Below are positions 44,954 through 56,295 of a stretch of DNA of 64,000 bases, piece after piece. Positions within the stretch are counted from its first letter, which is position 1, and every line of letters begins with the position of its first letter. The notes under the pieces were generated by a model. It searched no databases. It was not told the DNA's origin and saw only the letters and a program-made list of their open reading frames with translations. The position numbers and the translations under genes were made by a program. Source of the DNA: Byssothecium circinans (taxonomy: Eukaryota > Ascomycota > Dothideomycetes > Pleosporales > Massarinaceae); assembly GCA_010015675.1 (NCBI GenBank), contig ML976989.1, forward strand, positions 1-64,000. Direction: 5' to 3'.

Positions 44954-46234
44954 GCTCAGGCCTCACCAAGAGAGGGCGAGAAAAAGAGAGCAGACGCGGG
45001 CGCAATCTCTCGTGAGGCGGGTCGAGAAAGGTCTGCAAGGTCGGTCGCGTCGGGTCGATACTACGAGCGGGCGGCGAGGTGCATTTGAAGAGCGTAGTGG
45101 TAGAACCTGAGGCTTGGCGGGCGGGTTGCAGCGGGTGGAGGAAAAGGAAGCACAGAACTGCCACCGTGGTGCTTGTCTTTTGCGCAAATAAACAAACAAA
45201 CAACAAAGCCCACGTTGTCCGGGTATTGAGTTGCGGAGGGACCGGCCTGCTGGTGTGCGACTGCGACTGCGGTGCTGCTTGCTGCTTGTCGTGTAGTGGA
45301 ATAAAAATCGCAGTAGTTGCGCCGAGGTGACTGAGGAAGGCGTTGGAAATGACGTTATCGTATTAAACGTTTCGCCGAGCGGGCCGAACAAGACAAGTCT
45401 TATCGCTATCTCAATAACAAAATACAACTTCAGGCAGCCAGACAACAACAGAGACAAAACCGTTGAGAACGTCAACCGCTCTCCAAGACATGGGGCTATC
45501 GTATATACATACTGCTAGCTGGCCAGCAGCGAACCCCCAGCAAACACCCGCCACCTTCTGGGTTCGGACTCCGCGCATACATGCCGCGACCCACTCATCG
45601 CACACCGCTACCGCATCCTTCACGAACCATCTAACGTTCCCACCGAAAACACTCGTTCTGAGCAAACAAATCAGACGGCCCACCACCAAGCTCTGCCGAT
45701 GCGAAAGCGTGCGAAAGTGTGCGAGAGCCTCGTATCCGTCAGTGCAGTCAGACAATATCAGATTATCTAACTCTGGGGAACCCCTCCGTCATCTCATCAC
45801 CGCCCTTTCCGCGCTCAAGATGCGGAGAAAGAGGGCGCATGCAGAGGCAGACAGCATATGAAAGGTTTGGATAAGCTTTTGTCCTACCCTGCAGCTTGTA
45901 ATCGGCCAACCTCTCCCCATGTTCTGATTTGCAATGGCCAGGTGACGGGTAAGCCGCAGGTTGCATGCCTACGAGAGAACGGGGCACGGGCGGGGAAGCG
46001 AAGCTTAGCGGGTTATATAGCCTAGATCGGTCTGCGTTCTGTACAGAGCAGACTCATGCTGGAGTAGGTGCCCTCTGAGTCATCCAACCCTGAACCCCCT
46101 CCCCAAATCAAAATTCTATCTAGTAGTAGTAGAGTACCCGCCTCGTAGAACATTGTACATTCTATAAACAACCCACATTCTACATCTAGAAATACACCAT
46201 ATACATTACAATCCCCCTCCCATGTCAAAAGTCC
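44954..46234. other. Intergenic region upstream of the ABC transporter
   Basis: 1.28 kb holding the transporter promoter/leader and the 3' flank of the DEAH helicase. The open frame plus 45463-45861 has no recognisable content or splice support. No repeat of note. Confidence 0.4.
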
Positions 46235-49200
46235 TCAAAACTTAAACACCGGCCTCTTCCTCCCACTCCCCTCCTTCTTCTTCTCAGACCCCTTTTCAGA
46301 CCCCGCTTCCCCCATCACTTGCGCGAGCGTCTTATTAAAATGACCCGACCCCCTCCTATCAACATTCTGAGCCGTCTTCCCCGCTTGGGCAAACGATACA
46401 ATCCCCCCGCTTCTCCACGTATTCGCCCACCGAGGCGCAGTGCCAACCACAATCTTCGACTGATGATCGAGCAAATCGATGACGTTGACCAGCCCACGCG
46501 CGAAAGCAGCGCGCGCCGTATCGTCGGCAAAGTATTTCTTCTCTCCATTTGAGGCATTTGCGTTCCTGAGACGATGCGACGTTAGGTCGCGGAAGGCGTT
46601 GGAGAGAAAAGAATCCAGCGTCCGCCGGAACTGATGCACGAGGTGGGTATCCTCCCCCAGTCTCAGCGGCAACCAGTCATCCAGCTCTGATAGCTGGTTC
46701 CCAACCCTGCCTCCCTTTACCTTGAGCTTTCCGCCAAACAGGAGCGAAGTAGCGTGAGGAACCTCAGTGACTTCGCGCATGGTAAGCGAGCTGGGGTCAG
46801 AGTTGAAGAGCGTCGAGAACGTGACCATAGCCCCGTTGTAGCTGACCGCATCTTTGCTGCCTGCAATCGTCGACTTGGGATGGACTTGGACGTGGTCAGC
46901 GGTGCGGGTACGGAACCAGCGACTGTGTGTATGGATAGCGAGGTTGGGTGCGAAACCCACGAGAGCGAGGGCTTTGAGAAGCGGCACGTTTTCGCTATTC
47001 ACATTCAGAGCTTGGTCGCCAAAGTAGTGTTGGTGGCGCTGCGATCGTTGTGCACGTGGGATAAGTTGGCTCTTGATGAGAATCTCTTCAATATCTTGAG
47101 CGGCTCTGCGCGTCTGGTCATACGCTTTCATCGAGATGAAGTTCTCCTGGGCAAATTGAAACGCAGCGTGGTGTCCAACTTCTTGCTCATACTGACGTAT
47201 GCGGTTGTAAGCATTCACTTGTGCCATGTGCTCACTCTGTGTACCGTTGAGCCATTCGATGTGACTCGCCTCCCATTCTGATCTCAGTCCTGATGGCTTA
47301 AGGAAGAGTGAGCGTGCCGAAGACAGTGCGCCGAGAATGATGAGGGGATCCAGGCAGCGGAAGATGATGCCTAGCACTATCATTTTGCCGAGTGCGGGTT
47401 GCACCGGTAAGGCAGCGAGTAGTTCCCCCAGTGGGGAAAGTTGCTCCTCCTCAGTCAATGCTTCTAGCGATTGCAGAGTCTTCACCGCTGACTGGACATT
47501 TGAGGGTGAAGGAGGCTCCAGAGCTTGCGAAAGGAAGTTGCCGATGGAATCGGAGAATCCGTGCGCTTTGACATCCAGACAGACTTCTTGGAGATCGGCT
47601 CGAAGCATCTCAGCTTGGCCCGTGATTTTCAACTGTGCAAGCCGTTCTTCTGAGTATAGGCCATAATAATTCCCGTTTTGAACGCGTCCAGCTCTTCCAG
47701 CGCGCTGCTTCGCGTTTGCCTGACTGATCCACGTACTCTGTAAGGCTGTGATGCGGTTAACCGAGTCGTAGCGGTTCTCGCGGTGTTTTCCACTGTCGAT
47801 CACATACTGCACGTCGGGTATCGTTACAGACGTCTCAGCTATGTTCGTAGAAAGGATGACCTTTCGGCAGCCCTCGGGGACTGGGTTGAAAACACTTGCC
47901 TGATCTTCGGGCGAAGTAGTGGAATGGAGAATGAATAATTTATAGCGGGACGAATCGGTAAAATCAACACCGAAGATGGGTTTTCGTTCCAGCAGCCGCT
48001 GCGCTGTCTGGATCTCGCTCTGGCCGGGCAGGAAAACTAGAATAGCGCCGTTGTTCGTGGTTTTCGCGACGTGGGCCACGGTAGCCACAGCCAATCCAAC
48101 GGGTGTCAAGGCGTCGTCAGGGTCAAAGGCACCTTCATCTAGAAATACTTCGTCTTGGGTCCGAATGTGTGAGGAACGTACGTCTGTTGGTTCTAGTTCC
48201 TTCTTCAAATATTTTGCGGTGTCTTTTTCGTTAAGAAGCTCATTGAGCGCCCTCCCACTGTAGTTGCGCTGAAGCTCATTGTGAATCTCATGGAGATATT
48301 GGTTTCTGACAGGGAACAACCTGCCTGGTACAGTAATCGATGGGCAGGGGATAAGCTTTCCCGAAGCGTCTTGAGATCCGAAATACTTCGAAAAGAGCTC
48401 TGTATTCATGGTAGCGCTCATCAGAACGACCCTTGGAACAGATTTGTTTGCTGCTACTCTCTGCTTGAGTGCCTTCTTGAGCACAACAAGCAAAAAATCA
48501 AGAGTAATGTCCCGCTCGTGCACTTCATCTAGAAGGATATGCGAAGTGGTGTCAAAGACTGCATCCGGGTCGTGCTGTAATTGCTGTAAGAGAATTCCCG
48601 AGGTGCAGAACAAGATGCTGCCGTCTTCCCTGGGAGGCGCGGAATTATGACGGACGATGTAGCCAACAGATTCGCTCAAATTTTCCGCCCGTTCGTCCGC
48701 GACACGTCGCGCAACTGATGTCTATAATTCAAGTCAGGAGTGATCCACCGAGATTGTATTGTCCTGGAACAGAAGTTCAGAGACGCATTCAGCCTTCGAA
48801 ACTGTAGAATGCCTCTCTAGACCTCTAACGCATGAACAGTACCTTGAGCAGAACTTACAGCAGCGATACGCCTCGGTTGGGTGCAGATAACATTGCATGA
48901 TGCTCCTTCTCCTGCTCGCGCGGCAGCCTCTAGGAACATTTGAGGCACTTGCGTGGTCTTCCCGGAACCAGTGGATCCAACGACGACCGAGAAAGGGCTC
49001 TCTGAAACCATGTCCAAAATCTCAGTTCGATAGTGATTGATGGGTAACTCCTCCCGCTTCTGGCGCATCGTCTCGGTGGCGGGCGACGCTTGATATGCCG
49101 CAAAAGCACTCTGTAGCGCCGTATTTCGTGTTGCATGGTCAGTACTTTTACGCACTCTGCGTGCAGTTGTCGAATCATTTGATGCAGTTTCGACGGGTAT

Positions 49201-50613
49201 AGGACTGGAAGATTTCCGTGTCCCACGCTGTTGATAAATGACGCCCCCCATCGCGTTCAATACTTCGTTAGACATGCGAATCTCGACCGGTCGTAACATT
49301 CTTAATATCTTGCCGCCGGCCTCCTGTAATGCAGACTGGAAACTAGACAATAGAGACGGGTCCTTCTTCCCCAGGGCAACTGCGGCCGTCAAAATCGCCA
49401 GGTTCTCCCCATCCGATTGATTCGGGGTCAAGACAGGCTCCCCAATAGGGTTGCCTCCCAGTGTTGCTTGTGTCTCGTAGACTAATTTGTTTCCTCGGCC
49501 GCTGCGCTCTATTTGATTAGAACGTGTGAGCAAGACGCCCTTCGAATGGTCCCAAAAGTTCAAAAACGATTCCATGTCGGATACTCTCAGAGCCTTGCCT
49601 TGGGTGATCGGAAGATCGGGTGCACTACCATGTTCAAGGGATGTAGCTAGTTCCATCAGCCGCTGCACAGCGGCAGCTTCAGCCTGGGCGTGCGATGAGC
49701 CAACACCCACAATCGATATGCCCAGTTCTGGGAGATCGACCGTGCATTGCTGACTCGGTTTGACATTCCCTTGCACCCGCGCCTTGGCAAGAATCTCGGG
49801 CGTGATAGGTATGGTGGTGAAGCGTGGGACCAGTAAGAAACTCGAGGCGAACTCATATGCAGCAATTCTAGGGGTTGGGCCTCCGATATCTTGCTTCAGT
49901 ACGGGAATTGTGGGGCGCCCGAACAGCTCAGTAAGGATGCCAGTGTGGTGCAGTTGCGCTATGAGGTGCAGGGCACAGCTCTTGTATGCCTGAAGTTTTG
50001 ACGCGCCGTCGCCAACCGCAGTAAATGTTTGGCCATGGTATGTCGCCGCTACAATCTGAAAACGGAATGGAGCTTTGCGGGCCTCGGAGCAATTCCTATC
50101 CCTCATGAACGTTTTTGTGGATTTGAAGAGCAATTTCTCCGGGAAAAGCTTCTTGTTCAACCAATTTAGGTTGATATCTCGTGGATCGTTCTCGAGGAAG
50201 TCCCAAAGCTTGTTTGGTGCATTGCTGTATTGTCCGCGGATTGGAAGCTCGAATTGTTCTCTGATGGCTTGCGCCGTCATAGATGGCTCTTCGCCTGCCC
50301 CGCTAGATGCATCGGTGTGGGCTTTGTTTTTCGCTTTTCTTGCTTGATCGGCCTCCCTCATCTTCCTGTTCTCGGCCTTCCTCTTCTTCGTTGGAGGTGG
50401 CGCACCATGCTTCGCTTTTGGAATCGCTTTCGGTGTGGCTTTTGCGTCCAGGCTGAAGAGATGCGGAGGGATGCCATCACCGCGAGCCTCTGCCGAGAGC
50501 CCGGCATAATGATTGCGGAATTGGAGGCGATGGAGCGCGTACGCGCGAGGGATATAGGGGAGGTACCGTGTTCGTAGGCGCAAGGGAGCGAGCTGATAGG
50601 CTTGAGCGAACAT
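46235..50613 (-). CDS. DEAH/RHA-type RNA helicase with dsRBD-like N-terminus, probably mitochondrial
   Basis: SF2 helicase, 1413 residues; a phase-0 intron (48722-48858) sits right after motif Ia. The N-terminus (MFAQAYQLAPLRLRTRYLPY) is Arg-rich and free of acidic residues, like a mitochondrial presequence. A dsRNA-binding-like segment follows at about residues 185-235 (ATYHGQTFTAVGDGASKLQA, then YKSCALHLIAQL), with a weaker second one near 285-350. Helicase motifs: I GSTGSGKTTQ, Ia TQPRRIAA, II LLDEVHERD (DEVH instead of DEAH), III SAT, V STNIAETSVTIPDVQYVID, VI QRAGRAGR. HA2 and OB-fold regions follow. The layout resembles DHX30/DHX36/DHX57-type proteins. DHX30 is mitochondrial in animals, but orthology is not established here. 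The C-terminus is Lys/Gly/Ser-rich. Confidence 0.88.
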
Positions 50614-50760
50614 CCCAACCGTGTCTGATTGGGGTTACTTACAAGTACGGGCCTCATACTCCATAGATGCAGCGACGTGGCCGTCCGGGTGGTGGAACAG
50701 TCTGAAGTCTGGGGCGACCTCAAACTTCTCAAAAGAATGGGAGTCCGTGCGTATCGATAG

Positions 50761-51461
50761 CGTGTCCGTGCGCGTAACGCCCGGATTCGCGTAACGCCCG
50801 CCTTTTACTAGGAAAATTAAAGAAAATAAGTAACTTTAAAGCTATATAACTTTTTAATTACTTTTTCTTTTTAAAAGCTTCCTTAACTAAAGTTATAGAG
50901 AAAAACTATCTTTATAACTTTAAAATTTTAGTTTTTTAATAATAATTAGTTTAAAGAAAAAAGTATAAAAGTACTAAAACTTAAGTCTTTAAAATTAAAA
51001 AATAATATTTTTTTAGAAGTAAAGTATACTATTTAGAATATATTTTATATTAGGTTCTTTTTAATAAAATAACTACTTAAGAAGATATATTATCTTTCCT
51101 AATTTTCTTATATAAAAAAGATTAAAAGATAGTATAACTTCCTAGTTAATAGTTTTATTAGAAAAAACCTAATATAAAATATATTCTAAATAGTATACTT
51201 TACTTCTAAAAAAATATTATTTTTTAATTTTAAAGACTTAAGTTTTAGTACTTTTATACTTTTTTCTTTAAACTAATTATTATTAAAAAACTAAAATTTT
51301 AAAGTTATAAAGATAGTTTTTCTCTATAACTTTAGTTAAGGAAGCTTTTAAAAAGAAAAAGTAATTAAAAAGTTATATAGCTTTAAAGTTACTTATTTTC
51401 TTTAATTTTCCTAGTAAAAGGCGGGCGTTACGCGAATCCGGGCGTTACGCGCACGGACACG
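50761..51461. repeat. 701-bp AT-rich palindromic (foldback) element, RIP-saturated
   Basis: Left arm 50761-51056 and right arm 51166-51461 are each 296 bp and, read base by base, perfect reverse complements. The 109-bp centre (51057-51165) is itself an imperfect palindrome. The outer ~50 bp of each arm are GC-rich and contain two copies of CGCGTAACGCCCG (50771-50783, 50788-50800). The inner ~600 bp are almost pure A/T. In that core I found no CpA, TpG or CpG: every C is followed by T or C and every G is preceded by A or G. That is the expected end point of RIP. There is no coding capacity. No clear target-site duplication flanks it. Likely a MITE/foldback-type element or a remnant of an inverted duplication. 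Confidence 0.9.
50771..50800. repeat. Two direct copies of a 13-bp motif in the element end
   Basis: CGCGTAACGCCCG occurs at 50771-50783 and 50788-50800, with inverted copies at the other end (about 51422-51451). Possible protein-binding subterminal repeats; this is inference. Confidence 0.7.
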
Positions 51462-51829
51462 GTAAGGCCACTCGGGGATCGTGACCAACCTTCCAGTCCT
51501 CTCGTGGAGCAGAGAGTCGGCAGCAATGCAGATGGTCAAAAGGAAGTTTCTCTACACGACACAAACAAATCAATGTTGAAAGTACAGGTACAGTGCATTG
51601 AGGAGACTATCAATGGTAGTCTAACTACTCCAAACTTCCCGCGACCCTGTCTCGCAGCAGCAGCAAATCTGATAGAGAAAAACCTAAGATACTCTGCGAA
51701 ATCCTTTCAAGGTGGAGACGGTGTCTTATACTTGACTTGAAGGCTGCAGTTTCAAGTTCATGATTTTCCTGGATCCCGCGAAAAGCCCCAGATCCCGTTC
51801 TCCCGCAGTTTCGTGACACCCCACGACAA
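51462..51829. other. Intergenic region between palindrome and NLR gene
   Basis: 368 bp downstream of the NLR stop codon. No separate gene recognised. Confidence 0.4.
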
Positions 51830-54651
51830 TCAGTCGAACAACAGTCCCACTTGCAAAAGAGCACCAACCTTGTCCTGAGAGCATCGCTTCCTTCTTTCAG
51901 TGACTCTTAGTTGCAGCTCCTCCGCCGCATCCCACATGTGTCTTTGGAGTAATATGTCGATCAACATGTCCATTGTGAATAGAGTGGAAGGATGCAGGAG
52001 TCCCAGTTTCCTTTCTCGGATCGTCAGGACGTTTCTTAAGATGGCCTCCGCTTCCTCACATAGCCCCTGAGCCTTTTGAACTAAAGCTATGTTACTCAGT
52101 GTAACTTGAATATCATAACCGTCGCCTCCCAAAACGGCTTCTTCTCCGGTCAGTGCTCTGTCGAACATTTCCTTGGCAACCTCATAATTCCCCTGTTCGT
52201 AATGAAGTCCTCCGAGGTTGTTCACGGTCATCAATGTGTCCGGATGTGAGGGGCCAAGCAGTCGTTCCCTGTGACTGAGTACCTCCTCACTTATTGCTCT
52301 GGCTGCTGAAGTATTTCCTTGCTGTTGCCGGAGGATAGCCATGATGTTAAGACTTACGAGGGTGTTTTTGTCGTGTTTACCGAGAACCTTCTCTCTTCCT
52401 TCCAGAGCTCGTTTCGACGTCGACGCCGCAGCCTTGATGTCATTCAGCTCCAGCAAAGTGATGGTCAGATCACTCAGGCTTTCCAAAGTGTCCGGGTTGT
52501 CGGCTCCAAGCGCTCCTTCTCGGCCTTCTGCCGCACGTTGCAACATCTTCTTAGCGGATTCGAGGTCTCCACGATGAAGAAGAGTTTCTCCAAGCGTCTG
52601 GACGCTGTCGAGTGTGTCCGCATGGTCCCAGGGAAGCAAATTCCGCCGGATCTCAAGAGACTTTGAACACATCTCAAACGCCTCGTTGTATCGACCTTTG
52701 GAAAGATGATAGATTGTGACTGCAACGAGCAGCTTTGCACATTGCAGCTGGTCACGTTCAGTGCAGAAAACTATCGAAGACACAATCTCTGTGTGGGGAG
52801 TAAGCATTTCGAATGTGGCCCAGTCAGAAAATTGCTGTTCGCAGGGCCCGGGGAACTTTTCTGTCAATATACGTAACGCTTCAGACTGCCGGTATCGTAA
52901 GAGGCCTCGGGTGTCCAGCCATTTGTGTAATGCCAATGCGACAAGCCTATGCATTTTGCAGACCGCGTTCTTGCCGCGCCCAGCAGTCACCAGCGAAAAG
53001 GCCTGTAGTATTCCCAACGCCGTCCGAAAGCCCGTCTCAGTCTCGTCCTTCTGTCGTAAGAGCATAAGAGGCGCACCGTGGTAGTCAAGTACCGAGAGAA
53101 GAGACAGCATATCTCCAGCGCGAGAGGCTCCTTTGATGATCTGCTCAAATGAAAGCTTCCAAGTTCGCATGACTGAGTTCTCTGTGCTCATATCTTGTCT
53201 TGGGTCTTCCAAGTGCTCACTCAGAAGCTCCTTGATGGCTTCGTCACTGGATCGAAGCGTCTCGAGGTACTCTGATACAGTGAAGTTGTTTTCGCTGATA
53301 AAAGCCGCCGCTTGTGTTATTGCCAGAGGAATATGAGACAGCTCTTGCACAAGATGCATGGCATCGCCATCGTCAAAATGCTCTTCTGCAATTTTGGAAC
53401 GCAGCAGTTCAACGCATTCTGTTGAACTCATGTGAAGAACTTCGATGGGTCTCTGCCTCCCTGGCAAGCGCTCACCCACTCTTCTGTCCCGCGTGGTGAT
53501 TAATATAGATCCCTTCGTGTTACTCGGGATATACTGCGCATACGTCTTCGAGGTTCCATGGTTCTGCCCGTGAGTTCCGTAGAGCATGGCGGCGTCATCC
53601 GCGTTATCAACAACGAACAGCCAATTTCCGGTCGGTTCTTCCTGGAGCCAGTCACAGACAAGCTGCAAGTTATCGACCTTGTAGTCATCCCATCCAGGAA
53701 TGGAAAGCCTCCTCGAAACCTCTTGATAAGATTTCTCGAACCGAGATGAGTGAGCGCCGTATACCCAGAAGACGTGGGCGGCAGGATGCCGCTCTCTAAA
53801 GATGTAGCTATATTCAATTGCTATCTGGCTTTTGCTAACACACATTGTATATCAGCATCTCTATTGGGTCAGGTGACCAACAAACCTGAATTTTCAGTGA
53901 ATAGGAGAACGTACCCTATGCCTCCAAGACCAGAAAGCGCAATGCATGACTGAGTCGCGAATTTCTCATCTATGAGATTTAAAATCGCAAACCTCCCCAA
54001 GAAGTTCACGTCGTGAGGATACGGGACCATGAATACCGGCGGTTTGATGTTGATGGGCGACTGGTAGGAAGGTAGCTCAGGGTCAACCAAGGTGATTTGC
54101 TCAGCTTCGGGCTTGACATCATGCTCGACGAACTGCGCATGTTGAAGATTCTGCACCACGGTGACGTTTACCGCTGATCCGTTCATGCTGAAAGTTTGGG
54201 ATGGTCCCGTCTTGCCATCCGCTTGAAAAGTCCCTGCTTGGAGGAGCAGATCGAAGTTAGCTTTGAGTGCAGAATCGATTCTCGCAACGTCGGGTTCTGC
54301 TTGAACACCAATAACGGACTTCTTCCCTCGCGTCCATGTCGAGTCACTGGACAGTGGTATAGCTCGGGCGATGATCTTGTCGAGTTGTTCTACCTGCGAA
54401 ATACAGTTCTGAACGACCGGAACCATAAGATTTTCAGACCCTTGGGGGACCTGGCCCGCGTCCATTCGAAGACGGATTTTCTTGATTAGGTCCAGCATCA
54501 ATGGAAGACGAGTCCGAATGTTGCGAAATATAGTAGGCGTTCCGGCGATATCTTGCTCAATGAGAGGAAGTTACCTTACAATCCGAGACGCAGTGTCAAC
54601 AAACCGGCCGAGGGCAGCAACAAGCCCAATCAATGCAGATGCCCCAGCCAT
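51830..54651 (-). pseudogene. NLR-type STAND gene: SesA, NB-ARC, TPR repeats; premature stop at codon 27
   Basis: Fungal NOD-like receptor. From ATG 54651 the frame reads MAGASALIGLVAALGRFVDT, reaches TAA at 54571-54573 (codon 27), then continues in the same frame (LPLIEQDIAGTPTIFRNIRT, LPLMLDLIKKIR). That is a SesA-like N-terminal domain interrupted by one nonsense codon. The nearby GTAAGG/GTAACT donors would give introns of only 24-31 nt and do not join in frame. Intron 53835-53914 lies inside the P-loop and splices to SGLGGIGKSQIAIEYSY. NB-ARC motifs: Walker B LFVVDNADD, ILITTRDRRVG and HIPLAITQAAAF. The rest is TPR repeats with recurring DTLDSV/DTLESL/HPDTL motifs. Translation from an internal ATG near 54498 would give ~880 residues lacking part of SesA, so some function may remain. 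Family role: non-self recognition and regulated cell death. Confidence 0.75.
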
Positions 54652-55405
54652 AGTGAATTGTGCGTGAGTGATGTTGTTGTGGGTGGAAGAGGATGGCAGG
54701 CTTTGGGGAACCGGTCAACTAAAGAGATGTGGGGCCGCCCTCCTGCAGGAATAGCAAAGCACAAATATCGCTGGTTCAAGACGTGGAGGGTACCCACAGC
54801 TATCCTTGGGTTACTATGGCTTGGAATACAGAGCCGTAACAGTGGAGTTCACGTTATCCAAGCTTGAACACCGAGCTAAGCCCCATGACGGTAACATCCA
54901 TTAAGGGAAAGGTCTGGCAGATATTCTAGAAAGCTCCTCCTTGAGAGTCACAGCATCGTATACCATTTGTGGACGGTAACATGTCGCGTGTTTGTCATCT
55001 CCTAAGATCACCTTTACTCCAAAGCTATGCCGCCCTTCGCCACCAGAGACTTCATATCAAGATAAACAGACAGTTTTCAAGGTATTCAATTTGGTTCCAT
55101 TCACATTGAATACCCAATTTTTGGCGAATGAACTGTGAATATAGGTAAACACGTCTTAGAATAAGACCGGTCCAAGAAAGTCACAAAGCGGCAGTCAACA
55201 GTAGTGGCCGATTATTAAGTAACACTGGCGGCTATCACACGAAGGACGAGGGCGCAAAGTCACCTGTCTGCATATATTTGTTGACCTCTTATATGTGTCC
55301 ATGCTATATTTATATCACATCCTTGCTTAATTGTAACACTCCATCCTATTATATTTCTCAACATCTTAACAAGTCTACGAGCTTCAACATCTTTCCAAAG
55401 ATATC
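54652..55405. other. Intergenic region 5' of the NLR gene
   Basis: 754 bp between divergently placed starts (NLR minus, amine-oxidase relic plus). No recognised feature. Confidence 0.4.
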
Positions 55406-55690
55406 ATGGAAGGGAGGCCACATGACAGCGAGGCTTACAGCATGCCTGGACAGCTATCGAGAATGGAGAAGGACCTCGAGGATTGTTCGGCTGATTTTCA
55501 AGCGTCATTCAAACCGAGACAACCGCTAAGAGCCAGTGCCGTTCATCTTGTTTCAGGCACACGTCCCGAAAAGCGTCCTCACATCGGCATAGTTGGGGCC
55601 GGGCTGGCTGGACTACGATACGCTGAGCTGTTGCTTGCTGGAGGTGCAAAGGTTTCCTTACTTGAGGCTCGGAGTCGACTTGATCCGCTC
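55406..55690 (+). pseudogene. 5' remnant of an FAD-dependent amine oxidase
   Basis: ATG 55406 opens MEGRPHDSEAYSMPGQLSRM and reaches a textbook FAD-binding Rossmann start: HIGIVGAGLAGLRYAELLLA followed by GGAKVSLLEARSR, where a flavin monoamine oxidase would go on with DRxGGR. Here the similarity stops at about 55680 and the frame ends at 55759 in unrelated sequence. Only ~95 of an expected ~500 residues remain, so this is a truncated relic, unless a distant exon exists that I cannot see. Confidence 0.6.
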
Positions 55691-55968
55691 TCTCTCGCGT
55701 TCGACGAATGCGGTCTCCTCGGGTGTAGCTATTTAGATCAGCGACGCGTTGTACAGTAGCAGTGAGAGTCCTTACCTTCGGGGAACTTGGTGATGACCAA
55801 ATCTATCCACCTAAGTAGCTTGATATCGCCGTTAGATTCGCGGGATATGTCGCGGAGCTTCTGCCGGAAATCTAGGAGTTCTTCCTTAGTTGCTAGAGGA
55901 AGGGGCCAGATGTTCGCGAAGTAGCTATACTTAGGATAAGGAATGAGTATAGCCAAAGGATTCTTCAT
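55658..55968 (-). CDS. Possible small gene, 87 residues, antisense to the relic's end
   Basis: ATG 55968 gives MKNPLAILIPYPKYSYFANI, WPLPLATKEELLDFRQKLRD, SRESNGDIKLLRWIDLVITK, then a GTAAGG donor. A 47-nt intron (55729-55775) joins to EATPEETAFVERERERIKST with a stop at 55658, and the lengths sum to a multiple of three. Exon 1 reads like a real folded protein. Exon 2 is the reverse complement of amine-oxidase coding sequence, so its openness may be accidental. No family recognised. Confidence 0.33.
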
Positions 55969-56078
55969 ATCAACAGGGAAAGCTATAGAGATAAGAGTAT
56001 GCAAGGTGTAGATAAAGAAGGGAGAAGGAAGATAGGTAAGAGCTTAAATTTATACCTAGTGTGCGACCTTAACCAAGC

Positions 56079-56140
56079 GAGTATATGAAAAGCATAGCTA
56101 GCATGTAAAAAGCACAGCGAGCATGTGAAAAGCACATGCC
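56079..56140. repeat. Three imperfect ~20-bp tandem units
   Basis: Units at 56079-56100, 56101-56120 and 56121-56140 share the pattern GCATGTRAAAAGCACA with point changes. Confidence 0.6.
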
Positions 56141-56295
56141 TAGAGGATTTATCCCGTGTGAAGCAAGATATTAGTAATAACCGCTACAAACTTGGCCCTC
56201 CTGGCCCTCCATTCACTCGCGATGGCCACAACTCCAGACTTGGAGGCCGTGTAAATCCCAGATACTCGAAGAAAACTCTGCTATCACGCAATAAA

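Noticed and set aside
45463..45861. 132-codon plus-strand open frame upstream of the ABC transporter
   Set aside because: Composition is Ser/Thr/His/Arg-rich and non-globular; likely leader or promoter DNA.
50761..51461. Open frames inside the AT-rich palindrome
   Set aside because: The core is nearly pure A/T with frequent stops on both strands; no coding capacity.
54540..54580. 24-31 nt intron that would rescue the NLR nonsense codon
   Set aside because: The GTAAGG and GTAACT donors do not reach an acceptor in the right phase, and the size is below even the 31-nt SMP3 intron for the phase-0 case.
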